Positions 14,994 to 21,719 of a stretch of 23,383 bases of DNA are shown in pieces (positions within the stretch are counted from its first letter, which is position 1; every line of letters begins with the position of its first letter). Below the pieces are notes generated by a model. It did not search any database. It was not told the origin of the DNA and worked only from the letters and a program-made list of their open reading frames with translations. The DNA comes from JANWYT01 sp034432435. GTDB lineage: Bacteria > Chloroflexota > Anaerolineae > Aggregatilineales > Phototrophicaceae. The stretch spans positions 1-23,383 of the forward strand of contig DAOUBS010000152.1 of NCBI GenBank assembly GCA_034432435.1. Direction: 5' to 3'. A program made the position numbers and the translations under genes.

Positions 14994-16046
14994 ATGGACG
15001 CTAATACGATTCTGAGCGTTGTTGTTCTTGCGGTTGCCGTTGCAATACTGGCTTATGGGTTTGCCACGCGCCGCCGCGTCAGCATGTTCAACTTGGTTGA
15101 GAACCGCCGTCTTTACTTTCTCATTTCGACGGCGATTATCTTGCCTGGCATCTTGATCATGCTTTACTCGTTGGTGACGACGGGCAGCCTTTTCCGCCTG
15201 AGCATCGACTTCGTGGGTGGCTCGATCTACGATTTGACGTTCACTGAGCCGGGCGTCACAGAGGACATCATCCGCGATGTGTTCTCGGCGGCTGGCGACA
15301 GCGGCGTCATCATTCAGCGGTTAGGGGGCGCTGGCAGCAATCGCTGGTCAGTGCGCGGCAGCTTCCAAGAAGCAGAAACGATTGAGCAGATTTTGGAGCA
15401 GCTTAACGCGGTTGCGCCATTGGACAGGGACAGCTTCCAGCAGCAGTCCGTGTCGCCTAGCATCGGACGTGAAGTGACCCAAGCGGCGTTTGTCGCTGTG
15501 ATTGTCGCCGCGTTTGTCGTAACAGGCTTCATGGTGCTGGCGTTTCGACAAGTGCCGAATGCGTTCCGATATGGCATTTGTGCTGTGGCGGCTATGCTGC
15601 ACGATCTGTTTGTTGTGTTGGGCGTCATGTCGTTGATGGGTCTGCTGTTCGGCTGGGAGGTCGACGCATTGTTCTTGACGGCGATTCTAACTGTCGTGGG
15701 CTTCTCAGTGCAGGATACGATCGTGATCTTTGATCGCATCCGTGAGAACATCCCGCTTCGCATCGGCGAACCATATGAGACAATCGTGAACCGCAGCGTT
15801 TGGGAGTCGATTCATCGATCACTAGCGACACAGCTCAACGCGTTTTTCATCATGATTGCGATCATGCTGTTCGGCGGTGAGACGGTGCGCCAGTTCATCT
15901 TTGTGTTGTTCATCGGCTTGCTGACTGGTAGCTATTCGTCGATCTTCACTGCTGTGCCGCTGCTCGTAGCGTGGGAGAAGGGTGAGATCCCATTTGTGAA
16001 GGGCGACCTTGCCCACGATGAGGGTGCGGTTGCGGTGAAAGCTTAG
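14994..16046 (+). CDS. secF: Protein translocase subunit SecF, with an additional N-terminal helix
   Basis: 350 residues. The SecF core begins near residue 30 with MFNLVENRRLYFLIST and shows SLFRLSIDFVGGSIYDLTF, VSPSIGREVTQAAFVAV, AMLHDLFVVLGVMSL and VGFSVQDTIVIFDRIREN, all typical. Before that core is an extra hydrophobic helix (about 5-24, TILSVVVLAVAVAILAYGF) and an Arg-rich turn (ATRRRVS). This would give seven rather than the usual six membrane helices and should put the N-terminus outside. AGGGGAC before ATG 14994 gives a good ribosome site for the longer form. An internal start at the MFNL methionine cannot be excluded from sequence alone. It works with SecD and YajC encoded just upstream. 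Confidence 0.95.
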   Translation: MDANTILSVVVLAVAVAILAYGFATRRRVSMFNLVENRRLYFLISTAIILPGILIMLYSLVTTGSLFRLSIDFVGGSIYDLTFTEPGVTEDIIRDVFSAAGDSGVIIQRLGGAGSNRWSVRGSFQEAETIEQILEQLNAVAPLDRDSFQQQSVSPSIGREVTQAAFVAVIVAAFVVTGFMVLAFRQVPNAFRYGICAVAAMLHDLFVVLGVMSLMGLLFGWEVDALFLTAILTVVGFSVQDTIVIFDRIRENIPLRIGEPYETIVNRSVWESIHRSLATQLNAFFIMIAIMLFGGETVRQFIFVLFIGLLTGSYSSIFTAVPLLVAWEKGEIPFVKGDLAHDEGAVAVKA

Positions 16047-16056
16047 GGGAAAAGTG

Positions 16057-17007
16057 ATGCGCGCACTGGTGTTTGAAGGCAAGCTGTGCCTTGAGCATGA
16101 CTACCCACAGCCGACGCTTGAGCCAAATCAATCGTTGATTCGGATGCGGCGTGCAGGGATCTGCAACACAGACCTAGAACTCACTAAAGGCTACATGGGT
16201 TTTACAGGGGTGTTGGGCCATGAGTTTGTCGGCGAAGTCGTGGCTGGGGATCCAAAATGGATCGGCAAGCGCGTTGTGGGCGAGATCAACGTCCCCCACG
16301 GTGACTGTGATATGTGTCGAAAGGGTGTTCCCAGCCAATGCCGCAATCGTACCACAGTCGGCATTGACCGTCATCAAGGGGCTTTTGCAGATTATTTGGC
16401 GCTGCGCACCGAGAACCTCTACGCTGTGCCCGATACGGTGAGCGATGAACAGGCGGTGTTTGTGGAGCCGCTAGCCGCCGCATGTAACATCCTGGAGCTG
16501 GTGCATCTCTCGCCGCGGGATCGGGTTGTTGTCGTCGGCGCGGGCAAGTTGGGGCTGCTGTGCGCGCAGGTGCTGCGCTTGACAGGGGCGGATGTCTCGG
16601 TGGTGGTGAGGCGTGAGCACCCACGGATGCTGTTGAGCAAGTGGGGTATTCCTGGGCAAGGCATTGAGGCTTATCCAGAACGTGAGACGGATGTAGTCGT
16701 GGATTGCACAGGCAGCAGTGAGGGGTTTGCTGCGGCCTTGAAGCTCTTGCGGCCACGTGGGACACTCGTCCTGAAGAGCACATATGCAGGCATGCCAAGT
16801 GTGGATTTAACGCAAGTTGTGATTGACGAGATCAACGTGGTGGGCAGCCGATGTGGCCCATTTGCGGCTGCACTGCGCCTGCTGGAGCAGAAGTTAGTTG
16901 ATGTTGAGTCAATGATTGAAGCTGTCTACCCATTTGAGGAAGCGCTTGAAGCATTTGAAGCAGCGTTCCAATCGGGAATGCTCAAGGTGCTGCTCAAGTT
17001 CGATTAG
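16057..17007 (+). CDS. Zinc-dependent medium-chain (alcohol) dehydrogenase family protein
   Basis: 316 residues of the MDR superfamily. The catalytic-zinc motif AGICNTDLELTKGYMGF is followed by GHEFVGEV. The structural-zinc loop reads HGDCDMCRKGVPSQC, with a His where the first of four Cys usually lies. The Rossmann fold has VVVVGAGKLGLLCAQVL. Next come VVVDCTGSSEGFAAAL and LRPRGTLVLKSTY, and FEEALEAFEAA near the end. It should oxidise or reduce an alcohol or polyol with NAD(P); the substrate is not readable. It is about 30 residues shorter than typical members, with a compact segment after the nucleotide-binding strand. ATG 16057 was chosen over GTG 16054 because AGGGGA, starting at the last base of the secF stop codon, is at ideal distance. 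It follows secF by 10 bases, and its stop overlaps the facing histidine kinase stop by four bases (TTAG). Confidence 0.88.
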   Translation: MRALVFEGKLCLEHDYPQPTLEPNQSLIRMRRAGICNTDLELTKGYMGFTGVLGHEFVGEVVAGDPKWIGKRVVGEINVPHGDCDMCRKGVPSQCRNRTTVGIDRHQGAFADYLALRTENLYAVPDTVSDEQAVFVEPLAAACNILELVHLSPRDRVVVVGAGKLGLLCAQVLRLTGADVSVVVRREHPRMLLSKWGIPGQGIEAYPERETDVVVDCTGSSEGFAAALKLLRPRGTLVLKSTYAGMPSVDLTQVVIDEINVVGSRCGPFAAALRLLEQKLVDVESMIEAVYPFEEALEAFEAAFQSGMLKVLLKFD

Positions 17008-18197
17008 CCGCCGAACGGGATCGTAAACTGGAAGCGGCTGCCGACGCCGACTTCACTTTCTAGCCAGATATTGCCACCGTGCGCTTCGATGATGTGCTTG
17101 CACAGGGCGAGGCCTAGGCCTGTCCCTCGCTCGACGTGCTCATGCGTCGGGACGCGGTAGAACTTTTGGAACATGTGCTTCTGATGCTCAGGGGCGATGC
17201 CGTAGCCAGTATCTGCGATCGTTACATGCACGAAGGGCGAATCACCGTTCTCTAGCAAGCGCAGAAAAATATCGATCTTCCCTTCAGTGCGGTTGTACTT
17301 GATAGCGTTTGACAGCAAGTTGAGGATGACCTGTTTGATTTTCCCGCGGTCAGCTTCAACGAGATAGTCTTCTGGCTCAATGCGGATGTGTATATGCTTG
17401 TTCGCAGCCTGTTGAGCGAGCACTTCAGCGCTCTCCGTGATTAATTCATGGATGGAGAAGCGTGAGAGGTTGAGGCTGACGCGGCCACTTTCCATGCGAG
17501 CAACGTCGAGGAACTCCGACGTGAGGTCAATCAAGCGCTGGGTTTCTTCTTTCAGCTTATCAACGAGATAGCCGCGCTTATCCTCTGGAAGGTCGGGGCG
17601 CGAGAGGAGAGTCGTGCTTGCCTTGAGCGCCATCAGCGGGTTTCTCAACTCATGTACCAGCTCGTTCATGAAGTCACTCTGTTGAAAGAGGCGCGCGTTT
17701 TCGATGGCGATGGCTGCTTGGCTGGCCAGCGTTCGCAGCATCTGGATGTCCTGATCTGTAAATGAGACGCCACCGTTTTTGTTGATGGCTTGCACCACGC
17801 CGATGACTTTTTCATGCGTGCGCATGGGAACGCCCAGCAGGTTCCTCGTGTGAAACTGGAGGCGACTGTCCACGGCTGCGTAGTGATTGGGCGTCGAAGT
17901 GACGTTTTCGATCACGCGCGGCTCACCGTGCGTCACGATCCAGCCTGCGATGCTGCCCTCAAGCGGGACGAAGATTTCTTCCATCTCAGACGGGCGGATG
18001 TTGGTTGACATAGCAAACCGAAGCTGCTTGCGAGTTTCATCTAACAGCAGGATAGAGGAGGCCTCTACGTCGATCAGCTCCTTTGCCAGCGCACAAATCT
18101 TGCGCAGCAGCGTTGGAAGATCATACGTGGAGCTAAGCTGTTGGCTGATCTCGACGATGCGCCTGTACTGTTCAACCAGCGTTTGTTCGGTGGTCAT
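17004..18197 (-). CDS. Cytoplasmic GAF-domain sensor histidine kinase
   Basis: A 397-residue soluble histidine kinase with no membrane helix. A GAF domain spans about 25-170 (SILLLDETRKQLRFAMST, GSIAGWIVTHGEPRVIENV, NLLGVPMRTHEKVIGVVQAI). The dimerisation/phosphoacceptor region holds FMNELVHELRNPLMALKA with the H-box His182. The ATPase domain has an N-box (QVILNLLSNAIKYN, 289-302), G1 DTGYGIA (329-335), an F-box (FQKFYRVP) and G2 GTGLGLALCKHI (358-369). It senses an internal signal through GAF and probably phosphorylates a partner; the REC-ATPase encoded two genes upstream in the same operon is the obvious candidate (inference). Its ATG follows the sirtuin stop by five bases, so translation is probably coupled. 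No receiver domain or HAMP is present. Confidence 0.94.
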   Translation of the reverse strand: MTTEQTLVEQYRRIVEISQQLSSTYDLPTLLRKICALAKELIDVEASSILLLDETRKQLRFAMSTNIRPSEMEEIFVPLEGSIAGWIVTHGEPRVIENVTSTPNHYAAVDSRLQFHTRNLLGVPMRTHEKVIGVVQAINKNGGVSFTDQDIQMLRTLASQAAIAIENARLFQQSDFMNELVHELRNPLMALKASTTLLSRPDLPEDKRGYLVDKLKEETQRLIDLTSEFLDVARMESGRVSLNLSRFSIHELITESAEVLAQQAANKHIHIRIEPEDYLVEADRGKIKQVILNLLSNAIKYNRTEGKIDIFLRLLENGDSPFVHVTIADTGYGIAPEHQKHMFQKFYRVPTHEHVERGTGLGLALCKHIIEAHGGNIWLESEVGVGSRFQFTIPFGG

Positions 18198-18202
18198 GTG
18201 CG

Positions 18203-18958
18203 CTACACCTGCATACAGGCAACGATCTGCGGGAGAACTTCGGCTGCGTCGGCGTGGATTACAATGTCGGCGGTCTGGTCAAGAAATGTCGACTGCAAGT
18301 TGACGATGACCAGCTTGCTGCCGTTGCGACGCGCCAGCAGCGGCAGGCTGCTGGCTGGCTCTACTTCAAGCGACGAACCTACAATGAGCATGAGATCGGC
18401 TTTGCGCGCGTCATCCTTAGCTTGTTGAAGGGCTTGATAGGGAAGCTGCTCACCAAACAAGATCACGTTCGGTTTGAGGACGCCACCACACTCACAAGTG
18501 GGAATAACGTTATCGTTCAACAGTGCCTCAAGATACGGTGCAGCGTCGTATTCTTTAAAACAGCGAATACATGTCATGGATCGCATGTGACCGTGCAGCT
18601 CACGCACGATGACGCTGCCGGCGCGTGTGTGGAGCATGTCGATGTTCTGAGTGATCACGCTCTTCAGGATGCCAATTCGTTCGAGAGTAGCTAGCGCGAA
18701 ATGGGCAGGGTTGGGCTGTGCGTGCTGTGTGGTGATGGCTAGCGGACGCACCCAATCGTAGAAGGCGCGTGGGTTGTGCCTGAAGCCAAAGATGCTGGCC
18801 ACCTGCATCGGATCAACGTGTTCCCACAGGCCGCTGTTAGCGCTTCGAAAGTCTGGAATGCCAGATGGTGTGCTAATTCCTGCCCCTGTAAAAGCAACGG
18901 CGTATTTAGCATTGAGCAGCCATTGGGCGACCTGTTCTGTAGCGGAGAGGCTTTGCAT
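18203..18958 (-). CDS. Sir2-family NAD-dependent protein deacylase
   Basis: A 251-residue sirtuin. The NAD site shows FTGAGISTPSGIPDFRS (GAGIS at 25-29) and QNIDML (104-109). The catalytic His is H122 in ELHGHMRSMTC. The structural zinc is held by C130, C133, C155 and C157 (CIRC ... CECGG), followed by KPNVILFGEQLP and the nucleotide-binding GSSLEVEPA. All elements of an active deacetylase/deacylase are intact, and length is normal. This zinc-bearing stand-alone form fits a protein deacylase rather than the NADase Sir2 domains of phage-defence proteins. It lies between a REC-ATPase gene (18 bases upstream) and a histidine kinase gene (5 bases downstream), an unusual combination. The start at 18958 has AAGGTG upstream at a rather long distance. 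Confidence 0.94.
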   Translation of the reverse strand: MQSLSATEQVAQWLLNAKYAVAFTGAGISTPSGIPDFRSANSGLWEHVDPMQVASIFGFRHNPRAFYDWVRPLAITTQHAQPNPAHFALATLERIGILKSVITQNIDMLHTRAGSVIVRELHGHMRSMTCIRCFKEYDAAPYLEALLNDNVIPTCECGGVLKPNVILFGEQLPYQALQQAKDDARKADLMLIVGSSLEVEPASSLPLLARRNGSKLVIVNLQSTFLDQTADIVIHADAAEVLPQIVACMQV

Positions 18959-18976
18959 GTGCCAACTGAATTCACC

Positions 18977-20158
18977 TTAAGTGGTGAGCTGCCCCCCAGC
19001 AATTGACTTGAGTTTGGGCTTCATCGCCTCAGTGAGCTTAGCAAACTGACCAGCGACCACACTGTTAGGCTGAAGTAGAATCAACGGGGTCTTGTTCTCC
19101 AGCGCTTGGAAGGCCAGCTCTGGCGCAGGCGAAACGATCGCACGAATTTCACGCCCAAGTGCGGCCTCGACCTCTTGCCACGACGTCTGCAAGCTTGACT
19201 GTGCGCGACTGACGACTACCAGACCTACGCGGTTGCCGCTGCCATCTTCATCAAGCTGCCGCAGCAGCTCTCTGGCCATGTTAATGCACAAGCTGTTCGG
19301 TTCAACCACAAGAAGGATACGCTCCATCTCTTGTAAGAGGCGAGCAGTCAGGCCGCTGTAAGTTGAACCGAGGTCGAAGATGGCGGGCTTACCTAGTATC
19401 CGCACGTGATTGATGATATTGACGGCTTGATCTTCGCTGAACTTAAGCTGTGCTTCACGCGCGTTCACTGAACACACGAGCGCGCGCAGGCCGCTTGCAT
19501 GAGATGCCAGCGCGTTCTCAACAGCCTTTTGAGTCAAGTCTGTTGGTTGTGACGTCAGTAGACGACTCATGCTCTGGGTGCGGATCAAGCCAAGCATCGC
19601 GCCGACGCCCCCTGAGCCGAGGCGGAAATCTGCAACGATTGGGTTTTCACCGCTGACGAGCATCCCAGCCCCGAGGTTGACCGCTACGGTGGTTGCGCCG
19701 ACGCCCCCCTTAGCGCCTAACACCCCAATGCTGATATTTCTAGGGCGGCTCACGCTTTGTGTTTGTATAAGAACTTCTTGTTTGGAGGAGGCGCGCGTCA
19801 GCATGGCACGAACGCGCGTAGCAAGCTCTTGTGGATGGGTTGGTTTGGTTAAGTAGTCATCTGCGCCGGCTTCAAACCCTTTGACCTTGTCGTCGATCAG
19901 CGTCTTAGCTGTGAACATGATGATCGGGATGTCCTGCGTAGAGGCGTTGGCGCGCAGACGGCGGCATACTTCTAAGCCGTTCATGTCCGGCATCATGACA
20001 TCTAGAATGATCAGATTGGGGCGTTCGGCTTCAGCTTTTGCGAGCGCCTGTAGACCCGTACTGGCAGCGCTGACTTCGTAACCACTGCGCTGCAACATTA
20101 GGCCGATCAGCTTAAGGCTGTCAACATCATCATCAACGATTAGGATTTTTTCTGGCAT
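18977..20158 (-). CDS. Response regulator fused to a CpaE/MinD-like ATPase
   Basis: 393 residues from ATG 20158, chosen because GGAG lies six bases before it and because the upstream in-frame ATG (20221) sits on the promoter. The receiver domain (1-120) has the acidic pocket D9-D11, phospho-acceptor D53 (ILDVMMPDMNG), T83 and K105 (LTKP). A short linker leads to a MinD/ParA-superfamily domain (about 143-390) with GAKGGVGATTVAVNLGAGM. The usual Walker Lys of KGGVGKTT is Ala here, as in CpaE/TadZ-type atypical ATPases that place pilus machinery at the pole. Further segments are VADFRLGSGGVGAMLGL and KPAIFDLGSTYSG. No tad pilus genes lie in the window. Phosphorylation of D53 by the operon's histidine kinase is a likely input (inference). 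It is the first gene of the operon and has the promoter at 20193-20221. Confidence 0.9.
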   Translation of the reverse strand: MPEKILIVDDDVDSLKLIGLMLQRSGYEVSAASTGLQALAKAEAERPNLIILDVMMPDMNGLEVCRRLRANASTQDIPIIMFTAKTLIDDKVKGFEAGADDYLTKPTHPQELATRVRAMLTRASSKQEVLIQTQSVSRPRNISIGVLGAKGGVGATTVAVNLGAGMLVSGENPIVADFRLGSGGVGAMLGLIRTQSMSRLLTSQPTDLTQKAVENALASHASGLRALVCSVNAREAQLKFSEDQAVNIINHVRILGKPAIFDLGSTYSGLTARLLQEMERILLVVEPNSLCINMARELLRQLDEDGSGNRVGLVVVSRAQSSLQTSWQEVEAALGREIRAIVSPAPELAFQALENKTPLILLQPNSVVAGQFAKLTEAMKPKLKSIAGGQLTT

Positions 20159-20192
20159 ACGAGGCTCCGCATGAGCACTTAAATTAATGGAA

Positions 20193-20221
20193 AGAATAGC
20201 ATGAATTACTAGTGGCTGCAA
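20193..20221 (-). promoter_or_regulatory. Promoter of the REC-ATPase/sirtuin/histidine kinase operon
   Basis: The minus strand reads TTGCAG (20216-20221), a 17-base spacer and TATTCT (20193-20198), with an extended TGC directly before the -10. It lies 34 bases before ATG 20158. The TGCTAT core matches the promoters at 333-341 and 6438-6446. Confidence 0.65.
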
Positions 20222-20270
20222 GCGAACAGTGATAACCCTACAATCGCAGTTTGCCTAACCTCTGCATGAT

Positions 20271-20308
20271 GACCACAAGACTTGCATATATGCCGTGTAG
20301 TCGTGGTC
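20271..20308. repeat. Interrupted inverted repeat, candidate operator
   Basis: GACCAC-AA-GACT (20271-20282) pairs with AGTCGTGGTC (20299-20308), giving ten pairs with a two-base bulge. Between the arms sits the perfect palindrome GCATATATGC (20284-20293). It lies in the 229-base divergent region between the REC-ATPase and LysM operons, upstream of both promoters. It could bind a dimeric regulator or form an RNA hairpin; no protein can be assigned. Confidence 0.4.
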
Positions 20309-20350
20309 GCTGGTTCCTGATGCGCCCTCGCCACGGCACGGTCTAGATCC

Positions 20351-20356
20351 TATAAT
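20351..20356 (+). promoter_or_regulatory. -10 element for the LysM operon
   Basis: A consensus TATAAT lies 31 bases before the likely TTG start at 20388. No recognisable -35 is found at 16-18 bases, and there is no TGn extension, so an activator may be needed. Confidence 0.4.
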
Positions 20357-20387
20357 GCCATTTGCACACAGAACAACAGGGTGACAT

Positions 20388-21719
20388 TTGGCACAGTCTT
20401 TTAAGATCTGCCCGATCTGTAAAACGCTCAACCACACCAACGCGGTGGTTTGTACGACCTGCGGCACATCCTTAGGGGAGATTACCGCGGTTAGCAAGCT
20501 GCCTGCTGCCCCAGCAAACGCGACTTATGACTTCAAGTTCGGGGAAAATGATCTGATGGAGTCTAGCGCCTCGTCGGGTGCGCGCGTTGGCTTGATCGTT
20601 CTGTGTGCTGTGCTGCTCATACTGGTGGGGATTGGATTGGGTGTGGTGTTAAGCACGCAGCAGCCATCACAGCCCGCGGTCGTGGGCCAAGTCGCTACAG
20701 AAACACCCCGCCCGACGTTGGAATTTGCGACCGTCACCCCTGGCCCGCCCACCCGAACTGCAACCTCAACCCCAACGATCACGTTTACCCCCGGGCCGAC
20801 TGAAACCCCCAGCCCGTGTGTGCAAACGATTGTTGCGGGAGGGTCGTTGATCGCAGCTATCTTGAGTTGCGGTTACACCAACCTCGACATCATGCCGACG
20901 GTCATGGCGCTGAACAACATCACCGATCCGACACGGCTGCAACTAGGCCAGCAGATCATCATCCCGTTTCCCACTCCAACCCTTGATCCAAACGCGCCCG
21001 AGAGTGCGCCGCCACAATCGCAGGGTGAGACAGCTAATTCGGTCACAATGAACGCTAGCGACAGTCTATTAGAGGTTGACACGTCGATCGACCCATTCGC
21101 GCCAACAGCTACCCCGACCCTTCCGCCCGGCGTGATGTGGCATCGTGTTGTGTCTGGCGAAAACATTATCATGATTGCCGTTGCCTATAACACGGACGCC
21201 AAGACCTTGTCAGAGTTAAACCCTGAAATAGACTTTGCAAGGTGTGAATTTGGTGAGCGCTTTGGCGGGCCGCAGTGCTTGGTGCAGCTTCGCGTTGGCC
21301 AGTTGATGCGGGTTCCAGCGCCGACCCCAACGCCAACGCTCAGCCCCACGCCTGACCCGAATGCAACGGCCACCCCCACGCCAACGGCAACGTTTAATCA
21401 GCCGAATGTGGTGAGTCCGCCTGATCGCCAGTTCTTCCGCAGCGATGAGCTGGTGACACTCCGTTGGAGTCCAACGGCGACGCTCAAGCCCGGTCATGTC
21501 TACTTGGTGAGCGTGATTGATCGCACGGCTGGCGTAGCCTACCAAGCAACAACAAGCGACATCTCTTTTCTGGTTCCGTTAGAGTGGCATGGGACGACAG
21601 CAGCTCGGCATGAGTATGAGTGGTCAATTGGAATTTTAGACACGACGACTAACGCCGTCACGATGCAGACGACGCCCCGTCTGTTCGTTTGGCAGGGTAG
21701 GGTGGAGAATGGCTCATGA
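20388..21719 (+). CDS. Zinc-ribbon, single-pass membrane protein with two LysM domains
   Basis: 443 residues, probably starting at TTG 20388 (AGGGTG just upstream); no ATG is available before the zinc ribbon. Order of parts: a four-Cys zinc ribbon at the very N-terminus (CPICKTLNHTNAVVCTTCG; C8, C11, C22, C25); a membrane helix (about 65-90, VGLIVLCAVLLILVGIGLGV); a Thr/Pro linker; a degenerate LysM ending in RLQLGQQIIIPFPTPT; another linker; a clear LysM (HRVVSGENIIMIAVAYNTD) that contains an inserted Cys pair (ARCEFGERFGGPQC); a third Thr/Pro linker; and a C-terminal beta domain (FFRSDELVTLRWSPTATLKP). The zinc ribbon should be cytoplasmic and the LysM domains outside, so the protein links a cytoplasmic partner to the wall (inference). 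Translation is coupled to the downstream paralogue by an ATGA overlap. Confidence 0.85.
   Translation: MAQSFKICPICKTLNHTNAVVCTTCGTSLGEITAVSKLPAAPANATYDFKFGENDLMESSASSGARVGLIVLCAVLLILVGIGLGVVLSTQQPSQPAVVGQVATETPRPTLEFATVTPGPPTRTATSTPTITFTPGPTETPSPCVQTIVAGGSLIAAILSCGYTNLDIMPTVMALNNITDPTRLQLGQQIIIPFPTPTLDPNAPESAPPQSQGETANSVTMNASDSLLEVDTSIDPFAPTATPTLPPGVMWHRVVSGENIIMIAVAYNTDAKTLSELNPEIDFARCEFGERFGGPQCLVQLRVGQLMRVPAPTPTPTLSPTPDPNATATPTPTATFNQPNVVSPPDRQFFRSDELVTLRWSPTATLKPGHVYLVSVIDRTAGVAYQATTSDISFLVPLEWHGTTAARHEYEWSIGILDTTTNAVTMQTTPRLFVWQGRVENGS

Noticed and set aside
18203..18958. Sirtuin as part of a phage-defence system
   Set aside because: Defence Sir2 domains are usually NADases fused to or paired with sensor proteins. 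This one is a stand-alone 251-residue protein with four zinc Cys, typical of protein deacylases, and has no defence partner nearby.
18977..20158. Tad pilus locus
   Set aside because: Only the CpaE-like protein is present; no cpaF, tadB/C, prepilin or secretin gene is in the window.
20159..20221. REC-ATPase start at 20221
   Set aside because: The extension coincides with a good promoter, and the receiver fold begins at MPEKILIVDDD from ATG 20158.
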